64,000 bases of DNA. It comes from Acetobacteraceae bacterium B3987. GTDB taxonomy: Bacteria; Pseudomonadota; Alphaproteobacteria; Acetobacterales; Acetobacteraceae. Both the position numbers and the translations under genes were made by a program. Location: positions 248,001-312,000 of the forward strand of contig JAFNMF010000030.1 of NCBI GenBank assembly GCA_026537415.1, written 5' to 3'. Positions 26,124 to 34,477 of the stretch are shown piece after piece (the first letter of the stretch is position 1; each line of letters begins with the position of its first letter). The notes under the pieces were generated by a model. The model saw only the letters and a program-made list of their open reading frames with translations, made no database searches and was not told the origin of the DNA.

Positions 26124-27320
26124 ATGCCTTCACTCTTTACGATTGCGTCTGCTGTAAGCGGCGCGTTTTCACTGGCCGGATACATACAGGGGGCCATAGG
26201 AACCGTCCTCTTGGAGCGTTTCCGCCGGACTGTTCACGTCCCCGGTGACCCGTCTCCGTCCCCTCAGCAGACAACATCAACCCTTCGTGAAGGGGATACC
26301 CTGCCGGGCGTGACCATCATGAAGCCCCTGCACGGGGACGAGCCACTTCTGGAAGAGGCACTAGAGACCTTCTTCCAGCAGGACTACCCGGCGGCCCGTC
26401 AGATCGTCTTTGGTCTTCAAGATAAAAATGATCCAGCCTTAAACGTCGTCCAACGCCTACAGAAGCGTTATCCGAAACAAGATGTGGCTGTCGTCATCGA
26501 CCAGACAGAACATGGCCCCAACCGTAAGGTGGGCAACCTCATCAACATGTTCCCCGCCTGCAAGCATGACATCCTGATTATTTCCGATTCCGACATCCAT
26601 GTCAGTACGGATTATGTAACCAGCATCGTGCAGGCTCTCCAACAGGATGACGTACAGCTGGCCACGACTCTCTATGCGGGGCTACCTGCCAGCCAGACGC
26701 TCGTCCGTAAGCTGGGAGCCTGTAGCATCAATACCAATTTCCTGCCCGGCGTCATGATGTCTCGCCTCATGGGACGGCAAGACTGCCTCGGAGCCACCAT
26801 GGCCCTACGGCGGAAGCATCTGGCAGAGATTGGAGGGCTGGAGGCCCTTGTTCAGCATGTGGCTGATGATGCCGTGCTAGGACAGTACATCCGCCGCAAT
26901 GGTGGGAAAATTGCTCTGGCCCGCACCATTTGTCAGACGACCGTAGCGGAAACCACTCTAAGCGAACTTTTCCACCACGAACTACGCTGGGGCCGAACAG
27001 TCCGAAGCGTGGAGCCGCTCGGTTATGGGCTTTCCGCTCTCCAACTACCGCTCTTCTGGGGGAGCCTCTGTGTCCTTTTTGCACCAGCCCGCTTTTTTTC
27101 CTGGGCTCTGCTAGGGGGTGGGCTTCTCGGTCGCCACATCATGACACGCCGCATCGGGCAGCTGACAAACTGCGCTATGCCCAGCCTTTTCCCCTATCTC
27201 ATCTTCCGGGATTGGCTCTCGGCCCTTGTCATGACTGGCAGTGCCCGTGGCACACATGTGACGTGGCGAGGCCGGTCGTTGCACATCTCCCGTGGCAAAA
27301 AACTTCCGAAGTCCCTATAA
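26124..27320 (+). CDS. hpnI: Hopanoid glycosyltransferase HpnI
   Basis: GT2 family glycosyltransferase of 398 residues that, in characterised systems, adds N-acetylglucosamine to bacteriohopanetetrol. An N-terminal membrane segment precedes the GT-A domain: MKPLHGDEPLLEEALETFF, metal-binding SDSD at about residues 154-157, and the acceptor motif HHELRWGRTVR with QxxRW-like character. Two or more hydrophobic segments follow at the C-terminus (LPLFWGSLCVLFAPARFFSWALL). It lies between hpnM and hpnJ. Confidence 0.92.
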   Translation: MPSLFTIASAVSGAFSLAGYIQGAIGTVLLERFRRTVHVPGDPSPSPQQTTSTLREGDTLPGVTIMKPLHGDEPLLEEALETFFQQDYPAARQIVFGLQDKNDPALNVVQRLQKRYPKQDVAVVIDQTEHGPNRKVGNLINMFPACKHDILIISDSDIHVSTDYVTSIVQALQQDDVQLATTLYAGLPASQTLVRKLGACSINTNFLPGVMMSRLMGRQDCLGATMALRRKHLAEIGGLEALVQHVADDAVLGQYIRRNGGKIALARTICQTTVAETTLSELFHHELRWGRTVRSVEPLGYGLSALQLPLFWGSLCVLFAPARFFSWALLGGGLLGRHIMTRRIGQLTNCAMPSLFPYLIFRDWLSALVMTGSARGTHVTWRGRSLHISRGKKLPKSL

Positions 27321-27407
27321 CAAGCTCAATTAATCTTGTGTGCCTTTTATTCCCGTCAACAATACCGGCGTTGTTGATAGGCCCGACATTATCAGGAGTG
27401 TCCGTTC

Positions 27408-28832
27408 ATGTTGAGAACACTGTTTCTGCAGCCCCCATCTTTTGATGGTTTTGATGGTGGTGCTGGCTCACGTTATCAGGCCAAGCGGGAAATCCGCTCC
27501 TTCTGGTATCCCACGTGGCTGGCCCAGCCTGCAGCAATGGTACCCGGTTCACGCCTGATTGACGCCCCCCCGGCTAAGATGGGCATGGGGCCGATCCTTG
27601 AGGATGTGAAGAATCGTGATCTAGTAATCATGCACACCTCCACCCCTTCCTTCCCGTCTGATGTCCGTGTGGCCAAGATGCTGAAGGAAACCAACCCGAA
27701 GCTGAAGATCGGGATGGTCGGTGCCAAGGTCGCCGTGCAGCCGGATGAAAGTCTGGCACAGGGCAGCCCGATCGACTTCGTGGCCCGCAACGAGTTTGAC
27801 TTCACCATCAAGGAAATTGCCGAAGGCAAACCCCTTGCCGAGGTGGATGGCATCACATGGCGCAATGAAAATGGTGAAATCATCACCAACAAAGACCGCG
27901 CCATGATTGAAGACATGGACAGCCTGCCCTTCGTCACGGAAGTGTACAAGCGCGACCTGAAGATTGAAGATTACTTCATCGGCTATCTGAAACATCCTTA
28001 CATCTCCATCTATACGGGCCGTGGCTGTAAGTCCCGCTGCACCTTCTGCCTGTGGCCGCAGACAGTGGGCGGGCACCGTTACCGCACACGCAGCCCCGAG
28101 CATGTGGCCGCTGAAATCAAGCTCGCCATGAAGTACTTCCCGCAGGTGAAAGAGTTCTTCTTCGACGATGATACCTTCACCGACGACCTCCCCCGTGCCG
28201 AGGCTATTGCTCGTGAGCTGGGCAAGCTGGGTGTGACATGGTCCTGTAACGCTAAAGCCAACGTGCCTTACGAAACGCTGAAGGTTCTGCGGGACAATGG
28301 TCTGCGTCTGCTGCTCGTCGGTTATGAGAGCGGCAACCAGCAGATTCTGCACAACATCAAGAAGGGTATGCGCATCGAGACAGCCCGTGAGTTCACAAAG
28401 AACTGTCACAAGCTGGGCATCAAGATTCACGGTACCTTCATTGTCGGCCTGCCGGGTGAAACAAAAGAAACCATCCGTGAAACCATCGAATACGCCAAGG
28501 AAATCAACCCGCACACCATGCAGGTTTCCCTTGCTGCTCCGTATCCGGGTACCTTCCTGCACAAGCAGGCCTCTGAAAATGGCTGGCTGAACGAAGAAGA
28601 AGCTGAACTGATTGACGAGAACGGCGTGCAGATTGCTCCGCTGCACTATCCGCACCTCTCTCATACGGAAATCTTCAAGAGCGTGGAGACCTTCTACAAG
28701 GAGTTCTACTTCCGTCCTTCCAAGATTTTTGCCATCGTCAAGGAAATGGTCACCGACCCGCAGATGCTCAAACGCCGCCTGCGTGAGGGTGTGGAGTTCT
28801 TCCAGTTCCTTCGTCAGCGTCATTCTTCCTGA
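27408..28832 (+). CDS. hpnJ: Hopanoid radical SAM/B12 protein HpnJ
   Basis: Radical SAM enzyme of 474 residues with an N-terminal cobalamin-binding-like domain. In characterised clusters HpnJ performs the ring contraction of the glucosamine head group to the cyclitol ether. Cluster cysteines are 207, 211 and 214 (CKSRCTFC). HpnJ-specific stretches are FLQPPSFDGFDGGAGSRYQ at the start and LRLLLVGYESGNQQIL in the barrel. The ATG has aggag 9 bases upstream. It follows hpnI by 87 bases and ends in an intrinsic terminator before hpnK. Confidence 0.95.
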   Translation: MLRTLFLQPPSFDGFDGGAGSRYQAKREIRSFWYPTWLAQPAAMVPGSRLIDAPPAKMGMGPILEDVKNRDLVIMHTSTPSFPSDVRVAKMLKETNPKLKIGMVGAKVAVQPDESLAQGSPIDFVARNEFDFTIKEIAEGKPLAEVDGITWRNENGEIITNKDRAMIEDMDSLPFVTEVYKRDLKIEDYFIGYLKHPYISIYTGRGCKSRCTFCLWPQTVGGHRYRTRSPEHVAAEIKLAMKYFPQVKEFFFDDDTFTDDLPRAEAIARELGKLGVTWSCNAKANVPYETLKVLRDNGLRLLLVGYESGNQQILHNIKKGMRIETAREFTKNCHKLGIKIHGTFIVGLPGETKETIRETIEYAKEINPHTMQVSLAAPYPGTFLHKQASENGWLNEEEAELIDENGVQIAPLHYPHLSHTEIFKSVETFYKEFYFRPSKIFAIVKEMVTDPQMLKRRLREGVEFFQFLRQRHSS

Positions 28833-28854
28833 TGACGCTCTGAAGCAGTCGAAC

Positions 28855-28888
28855 AAAAAAGGCGGCCCTCATCGGGTCGCCTTTTTTT
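28855..28888 (+). terminator. Intrinsic terminator after hpnJ
   Basis: Stem ggcggcc / ggtcgcc (one G-T pair) is followed by seven T residues, directly after hpnJ. Confidence 0.8.
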
Positions 28889-28985
28889 ATGCTCCGCTCC
28901 GACATTCCCATGCAGGCCCGATTCAGGCATCATGAGACACATCCACCGCACATGACGTGCCATCACAACCCATTCTCTTTCTCAC

Positions 28986-29834
28986 ATGAGCCAGACCATG
29001 ACTGTTGCCCCTGACCGCCGTGTCATTTTCTCTGCTGACGATTTCGGCATGAGTGTGGAAGTCAATGAAGCTATTGAGGAGGCCCACCGTAATGGCCTAC
29101 TCAGCACAGCCAGCCTCATGGTCGCTGCCCCCGCTTTTGAAGACGCCCTAAAACGGGCACAGAGAATGCCCAACCTCAAACTGGGGCTGCATCTGGTTGT
29201 CATTGAAGGCGACTCCCTGCTCCACCTCCCCGTCATCACAGACCAACAGGGATGGTTTGGCCGCAATCAACTTGGGCTAGGCTTCCAATATTTCTTCTCC
29301 CCCACCACACGGTCCGCCTTGAAGAAGGAAATTCACGCCCAGTTCCAGCAATTTGCTCGCACGGGGCTGGAGCTGAACCATGCCAATGCCCATAAACACA
29401 TGCATCTGCACCCGACCATCGGGCATATCATGCTCCATGTTGGCAAAACATACGGGCTGAAAGCGGTGCGCACCCCTATGGAACCCGCTGCACCACTGGG
29501 AGAAACACCCAGCCTTGGCGATAAGGCTTTGGAGCAATGGACCCGTGTCCTTCGCCGCCAGATTCATAATGCCGGCATGAAGACAAATGACGCCTGCTTC
29601 GGCCTGCGCTGGTCTGGCCATATGACACCAGAGCGCATCCATCGCCTCATCCCACAGCTGCCATCCGGTGTCAGTGAAATCTATTTTCACCCGGCAAAAG
29701 GCCAGAGCAGCCAGATGGCAGCCCTCATGCCCGGCTATCAGCCGGAACAGGAACTCGCCACACTTACCAACCCCATGACAAAAGACCTGCTGGTAGCCAA
29801 TGCTATCCAGACCACAACATGGGATGCTCTCTGA
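28986..29834 (+). CDS. hpnK: Hopanoid deacetylase HpnK (ChbG/YdjC fold)
   Basis: Deacetylase of 282 residues that, in characterised systems, removes the acetyl group from N-acetylglucosaminyl bacteriohopanetetrol. The metal-binding Asp pair lies in SADDFGMS (residues 16-23), and the His-rich motif AHKHMHLHP is intact, with GLHLVV between. I used the ATG at 28986, though no ribosome site is obvious; a second ATG at 28998 is possible. It comes after a terminator downstream of hpnJ, so it probably has its own promoter. It converges on the adenosine kinase gene. Confidence 0.92.
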   Translation: MSQTMTVAPDRRVIFSADDFGMSVEVNEAIEEAHRNGLLSTASLMVAAPAFEDALKRAQRMPNLKLGLHLVVIEGDSLLHLPVITDQQGWFGRNQLGLGFQYFFSPTTRSALKKEIHAQFQQFARTGLELNHANAHKHMHLHPTIGHIMLHVGKTYGLKAVRTPMEPAAPLGETPSLGDKALEQWTRVLRRQIHNAGMKTNDACFGLRWSGHMTPERIHRLIPQLPSGVSEIYFHPAKGQSSQMAALMPGYQPEQELATLTNPMTKDLLVANAIQTTTWDAL

Positions 29835-29856
29835 ACACACTCTCTGTCGTTCTCAT

Positions 29857-29895
29857 AAAAAAAGGCCAGCTCTCTCCGGGGAGCTGGCCTTTTTC
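29857..29895. terminator. Bidirectional terminator between hpnK and adenosine kinase
   Basis: Perfect 9-bp stem ggccagctc / gagctggcc with an 8-base loop, flanked by an A-run before and a T-run after, sits between convergent genes. Confidence 0.9.
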
Positions 29896-29910
29896 CGTCT
29901 GACCGCTTTA

Positions 29911-30897
29911 TCAGGCCTTCAGGGAGAATCCTGCATCGGGACGACCGCCAAGGCGGGTAATCACGTGGCCTGCGGCCTCGTTCCCCAATGTGGCGCACTC
30001 CACCAGAGAACGCTTCCGGCTGTAACCAGCCAGAAAACCAGCCGCAAAAGCATCACCTGCCCCTGTTGTATCAACAACCTTCACGGGCTTGGTCGGCACC
30101 TCATGGCGTGTCTCGCCTGCCTGAACAACAGCACCCTTCTCCCCCCGTGTCACCACACCCAAGGCCACATCACTGGAAAGGGCTTTCAGGGCTTCATCGA
30201 GATGTTCTGTCTCATACAAAGCCAGAATCTCACCTTCATTGGCGAACAAAATATCAACTGATTCCGCTACAAAAGAACGGAACGCTGCATGATGACGCTG
30301 GATGCAGAACGTATCAGACAATGTCAGGGCTACCTTACGTCCTGCCTCATGAGCCAGCCGGGCGGCCTGATAGAAAGCTTCCTGCGCCTGCGGACGGTCG
30401 AACAAATAGCCTTCCAGATACGTGATGGCTGATTCTGCCACGACATCCGCCACGACATCCTGCGGGGTGAACTCCACACAGGCACCCAAATAGGTGAACA
30501 TGGTACGCTGACCATCCGGTGTAATCAGCACAATACACCGGGCTGTCGGGATGTTTTCTGTCCCGGAAAGCGGTGATGAAGGGAAGGCAATGCCCTGCGC
30601 CTTCATGTCGGCAGTGAAATCGTCACCAGCTTTGTCCGCAGCGACCTTACCCAGATAGGCCGTCTTCGTACCCATCCGTGCCGCTACGACCGCACTATTG
30701 GCCGCCGAACCACCACCAGCTACCTGCTCGATACGGATACGCTCTTCAATCCGTGCCATCGTGGGGGCATCAATCAGGGTCATGCTACCAGGTGCAGCAC
30801 CGAGTTCAGCCAGCGTCTCAGCACTGACAGTCGCCAGCACATCCACAATGGCATTACCGATGCAGAGAAGGTCATATCTGGGCGTGATAGAAGACAT
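29911..30897 (-). CDS. Adenosine kinase, PfkB family
   Basis: Sugar kinase of the PfkB (ribokinase) family, 328 residues, of the adenosine kinase type that phosphorylates adenosine with ATP. Signature 1 is near GGGSAANSAVVAARMG and signature 2 is DTTGAGDAFAAGF (residues 276-288). CtGcgGKVAADKAG-type spacing and TLSDTFCIQRHH resemble bacterial adenosine kinases. It is convergent with hpnK. The exact substrate is inferred from family similarity. Confidence 0.88.
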   Translation of the reverse strand: MSSITPRYDLLCIGNAIVDVLATVSAETLAELGAAPGSMTLIDAPTMARIEERIRIEQVAGGGSAANSAVVAARMGTKTAYLGKVAADKAGDDFTADMKAQGIAFPSSPLSGTENIPTARCIVLITPDGQRTMFTYLGACVEFTPQDVVADVVAESAITYLEGYLFDRPQAQEAFYQAARLAHEAGRKVALTLSDTFCIQRHHAAFRSFVAESVDILFANEGEILALYETEHLDEALKALSSDVALGVVTRGEKGAVVQAGETRHEVPTKPVKVVDTTGAGDAFAAGFLAGYSRKRSLVECATLGNEAAGHVITRLGGRPDAGFSLKA

Positions 30898-31154
30898 AAA
30901 CAGCGACTTTCTTTCATTTTTCAGGCAATCTGTCTGCTACCATAACGCCCGTAGCCGGCATATCAATGCATCTTTGACGCTCGGCATTGACAGGCTAACG
31001 AAAAGCCTCCTTTACTGGGGCTATCACTCTGGCCGGTAATGCCTTCTGGCTCCATTTCGGTTACACATCGTCTGCTGGAACGGATTCCAGCACCATATTT
31101 CAACAGACCTGTGGCCCATACAGCCCCATCCCAACTGTCTGACCAAAGGAAATC

Positions 31155-31655
31155 ATGTCTCTACCTACGCCTCCTTCCCCCATGCCCGGTTCCGCTCCCC
31201 GCCAGCGGGCCTCCTCCAACCGCTTTCATGGTCAGGATAACGGCGGTTATACCGATAACGCCCGCACTCTGGTGGTGCATAGCGGCGTTACCATTCGTGG
31301 CAACATCGAGAACATCGAACGTCTCATCGTTGAGGGAACCCTCGAGGTGGAACATCTGACCGTCAAAGAGATTGTTATCTCTCCTGAAGGGTCTTTCCGT
31401 GGTGCTGCCGAGGCAGGAACTGCCGAAATCTCCGGTACGCTAGAAGGCGAACTGACTGTTCGCAACACACTCACCGTCCGTGCAAGCGGGCGTCTCATCG
31501 GCGATGCAGAATGTCGCCGCTTGCAGGTAGAAGAAGGCGGACAGATAACGGGCAAGCTGGGCATGATCACATCCCCGCTCCCCGGAACAAAAGAACACAC
31601 CCATACTCAGCCACATGACGCAGCTGATGCACCAATAGGGGTCCAGAACGGCTGA
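31155..31655 (+). CDS. Bactofilin family cytoskeletal protein
   Basis: Polymer-forming protein of 166 residues. The central part is a right-handed beta-helix with regularly spaced turns: LVVHSGVTIRGNIENIERLIVEGTLEVE, GTAEISGTLEGELTVRNTLTVRASGRLIGDAE, LQVEEGGQITGKLGM. Flanks are Pro- and Ser-rich, disordered. Bactofilins form filaments at the membrane and help localise envelope enzymes or shape the cell. A clear ribosome site, aaagga, lies 5 bases upstream. A bidirectional terminator lies before the convergent gcrA. Confidence 0.92.
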   Translation: MSLPTPPSPMPGSAPRQRASSNRFHGQDNGGYTDNARTLVVHSGVTIRGNIENIERLIVEGTLEVEHLTVKEIVISPEGSFRGAAEAGTAEISGTLEGELTVRNTLTVRASGRLIGDAECRRLQVEEGGQITGKLGMITSPLPGTKEHTHTQPHDAADAPIGVQNG

Positions 31656-31682
31656 ACACGCTGTCCACCATCATAGACATAG

Positions 31683-31721
31683 AAAAAGGCTGCCACCCCA
31701 CATCGGAATGGCAGCCTTTTT
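31683..31721. terminator. Bidirectional terminator between bactofilin gene and gcrA
   Basis: Perfect 8-bp stem ggctgcca / tggcagcc with A-run upstream and T-run downstream. Confidence 0.85.
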
Positions 31722-31748
31722 CGTAACAGATTGTCGCGCCCCTATCGC

Positions 31749-32435
31749 TCAGTGGCGACGGTCACGAATCTTCACATAAGCAATGGCTGCATGTTCGGCA
31801 CAATAAGGCTTACCCGGTAACGGCGTAGCCCCACAGAAATGAAACTCTGGCGTACCGGGGTCACCGAGAGGCCACTGGCAGGTTGGCCCCTGACGAGATG
31901 CACGCTCCAACGTACCCCGTACACGACGAGGTGGTGCCACTTTACGCTGCGAAACAGGTGGGGCAGCCGGACGAGGGGCCGGAGCTGGCTCGGCAGCTTT
32001 TACTGCTTCCGCAGCCGCCGCATCCTCTTTCGGAGTTGCCGCCTTAGCAGGCTTCTCTTCGCTGGCAGGCTTGTCGGCCTTTGCCTTGCTCTTAACTGGC
32101 TTTTCTGTTGCCTCGGCAGGAGCTTTTGCCGTTTTAGCCGAAGATGTCTTTTTCTTCTCTACAGGCGGAGCAGAAGGTGCAGGCGTCTCTGCCTCCGCTG
32201 CAACGGGGGCAGCCTCAGCCTTTTTAGAACGAGAGCGAGCGGGCTTGGCCGTCCCTTCCGCAGCCGTCTTGTTGCGGATAGGCGACGGACGAGGCGGCAG
32301 ACCAAGACGATGAGCCTTACCGACAACCGCATTTTTCGTAATAGAAAGCTGGCGGCCGATCTCAGCTGTTGAGAGGCCCTGCTCCCAAAGCTCTTTAAGC
32401 CGGGCAATCAGCTCGTCTGTCCATTCCATAGCCAT
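31749..32435 (-). CDS. gcrA: Cell cycle regulator GcrA
   Basis: Sigma-70-associated regulator of the alphaproteobacterial cell cycle, which acts at methylated GANTC promoters. The N-terminal helix-turn-helix is WTDELIARLKELWEQGLSTAEIGRQL with KNAVVGKAHRLGLPPRPSPI. A long Ala/Lys/Pro linker follows (about residues 55-160), then a cysteine-containing C-terminal domain (CQWPLGDPGTPEFHFCGA and PYCAEHAAIAY). It has 228 residues, longer than Caulobacter GcrA mainly because of the linker. I chose the ATG at 32435, with ggag 10 bases upstream; an in-frame GTG lies at 32450. Confidence 0.93.
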   Translation of the reverse strand: MAMEWTDELIARLKELWEQGLSTAEIGRQLSITKNAVVGKAHRLGLPPRPSPIRNKTAAEGTAKPARSRSKKAEAAPVAAEAETPAPSAPPVEKKKTSSAKTAKAPAEATEKPVKSKAKADKPASEEKPAKAATPKEDAAAAEAVKAAEPAPAPRPAAPPVSQRKVAPPRRVRGTLERASRQGPTCQWPLGDPGTPEFHFCGATPLPGKPYCAEHAAIAYVKIRDRRH

Positions 32436-32584
32436 CCACGTTTTCTCCACTTATTCCCACAGCATAGTATCGTGGCAATCCTGCATCATACATTTAGCAG
32501 AAACCGGGCCAACCCAAAACTGGCCCGCTGCCTTCATCCGCCGTACGGCTCATCCGCCCTCATGCAACCCGGACGGAAAAAAGG

Positions 32585-33775
32585 TTATGCTCTGTCCACT
32601 ACCTGCAACTGCCCCTTGCTGACAAACAGAACCTTCTCTCCCCTCAACAGGGCCTGCGCCTCATGGCCGAACAGCTCGGCACGCCACCCCTTAAGAACCG
32701 GCAGGTCCGTCTCTCCCTGTGCCAGACGTTCCAGCTCGTCAGAAGCAGCGATCAACCGTGCAGCCACACGCCCTTCCTCACTCCGTGCTGTAAGAAGAAC
32801 CTTGAGAAGAGCTAGCACACCAGATGGCGCACGGGGGCGTTCCGTCCTACGTTTATTCGGCAACTCAGGCCGTTCATTCTCCGGGCACTGCTCCCCCCGC
32901 TGCACAGCAGCCAAAAGGCTATGCCCCAACTCACTTCTGGAGAAGTCAGCCGTAACGCCACGTATCCGTGCCAGGGACCCGCTATCTTGCGGGCGCGCGA
33001 CAGAAATCTCCAGCAGGCTTTCATCCCGGATGATGCGCTGGCGTGGTAAATCAGCCTGCTGAGCGGCTTCCTCCCGCCATGCGGCAACCTCCCGCAGAAC
33101 AGCCAACATTTTGCGATTATTGGTCCGGGGCTTCAGCTTCATCCAGAGGCCTCTCGGATCAGGCCGGAACAGGCTGACCTCACCCAGAGCCGCAAGCTCA
33201 CCCTTCACCCACGGCAGACGCCCCTGCGCCTCCAGCTGATGAACCAGCTTTTCGTAGATGACCCGCAGATGGGTCACATCTGCGCTAGCATAAGCAATCT
33301 GCGCTTTGGAAAGCGGACGGGCTGCCCAGTCGCTAAAACGGTGCGACTTGTCGATGCTCTGGCCTGTCATGGAGGAAACAAGATTGTCATACCCGACCTG
33401 CTCGCCAAAGCCGGCCACCATAGCCGCCACCTGTGTATCGAACACATTGACAGGCAGTTCATCAAACAGATGAAGGAAAATTTCGAGGTCCTGCCGGGCA
33501 GCATGAAAGACCTTCACGCAGTTCGGATCGGCCAGAAGGGCAGCCAATGGGGAAAGATCAATCCCCGGCACGCAGGCATCAATTAGGGCCACATCCTCAA
33601 CACCACCAAGCTGAACAAGGCACAGGCGTGGCCAGTAGGTTTTTTCCCGCACGAACTCCGTATCAACTGCCACAAATGGCTCGTGACGCAGCTTCTCACA
33701 AAGAGACGCCACCCCGGCCGAGGTGGTAATCATGACGGGATCGGGGAAATCAGGCTTTTTTGACATGGAGGCCAT
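32585..33775 (-). CDS. rnd: Ribonuclease D
   Basis: 3' to 5' exoribonuclease of the DEDD family involved in tRNA and stable-RNA 3' maturation, 396 residues. Exo I is VAVDTEFVREKTYWP, Exo II includes VKVFHAARQDLEIF, and Exo III is IAYASADVTHLRVIYEKL. Two HRDC-type helical regions fill the C-terminal half. The ATG at 33775 has ggaggg 6 bases upstream; a second ATG at 33766 has no well-spaced site. It lies between gcrA and trxA. Confidence 0.94.
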   Translation of the reverse strand: MASMSKKPDFPDPVMITTSAGVASLCEKLRHEPFVAVDTEFVREKTYWPRLCLVQLGGVEDVALIDACVPGIDLSPLAALLADPNCVKVFHAARQDLEIFLHLFDELPVNVFDTQVAAMVAGFGEQVGYDNLVSSMTGQSIDKSHRFSDWAARPLSKAQIAYASADVTHLRVIYEKLVHQLEAQGRLPWVKGELAALGEVSLFRPDPRGLWMKLKPRTNNRKMLAVLREVAAWREEAAQQADLPRQRIIRDESLLEISVARPQDSGSLARIRGVTADFSRSELGHSLLAAVQRGEQCPENERPELPNKRRTERPRAPSGVLALLKVLLTARSEEGRVAARLIAASDELERLAQGETDLPVLKGWRAELFGHEAQALLRGEKVLFVSKGQLQVVDRA

Positions 33776-33823
33776 CTTACACCCTCCACTAGAAGCTGAC
33801 CATCGCCTCCACTGGCATATACC

Positions 33824-33866
33824 CACAAAAACAGCCCGACAGCAGAGAGATACTCCGCCATCGGGC
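33824..33866 (-). terminator. Probable trxA terminator
   Basis: On the minus strand, an inverted repeat GCCCGA / TCGGGC with a long loop is followed by TGTTTTTGT, 37 bases after the trxA stop. Confidence 0.4.
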
Positions 33867-33902
33867 CATCATCAAACCTCATCCCGGGATGAAAGAGCTA
33901 TA

Positions 33903-34232
33903 TTACCCGATATGGGAATCCAGCCATGCCTTGAGCTGGCTCTTCGGCAAGGCACCCATCTGCTGGGCCACCGGCTTACCAGCTTTAAAGAGAATCATAG
34001 TCGGAATGCTGCGTACACCGAAGGTTGTTGGGGTTTCGGGATTGGAATCAATATCCACCTTCGCCACGGTAACACGGCCCTTATAATCCCGGCCGATCTC
34101 ATCCAGTGCTGGAGCAATCATGCGGCACGGACCACACCATTCCGCCCAGAAATCCACCAGAACAAAACCCTCAGCCTTAAGGACATCTGCCTCGAAGCTC
34201 TGATCCGTTACTGCTACCGTATGCTCGCTCAT
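33903..34232 (-). CDS. trxA: Thioredoxin
   Basis: Small disulfide reductase of 109 residues with active-site WCGPC at residues 32-36, preceded by VLVDFWAEW. The conserved cis-proline region VRSIPTMILFKAGK is intact. The ATG at 34232 has gaaggag 7 bases upstream. It follows addA after 245 bases; the tsaE-addB-addA-trxA order is common in alphaproteobacteria. Confidence 0.97.
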   Translation of the reverse strand: MSEHTVAVTDQSFEADVLKAEGFVLVDFWAEWCGPCRMIAPALDEIGRDYKGRVTVAKVDIDSNPETPTTFGVRSIPTMILFKAGKPVAQQMGALPKSQLKAWLDSHIG

Positions 34233-34477
34233 GATATGCTCCTTCCCCTCACAACGCTGTAATTCACGTCTGGTATCTCTGATATGAATCAGACAGGTGA
34301 CCAGCAGTGCCGCCCCTGCCACAGAGGGGCCTTACACACTTTTCCGTAATCAAGGACCTCTCTAGTACTGTTACCTTTGCAGATGAAACATCCGCTTGAG
34401 AAACAGGTATTGCCGCACAGCGTAATATGTTTTCTCTATATTAGACAGAGGGTAACAGACTTCTAACAACATTCTCC

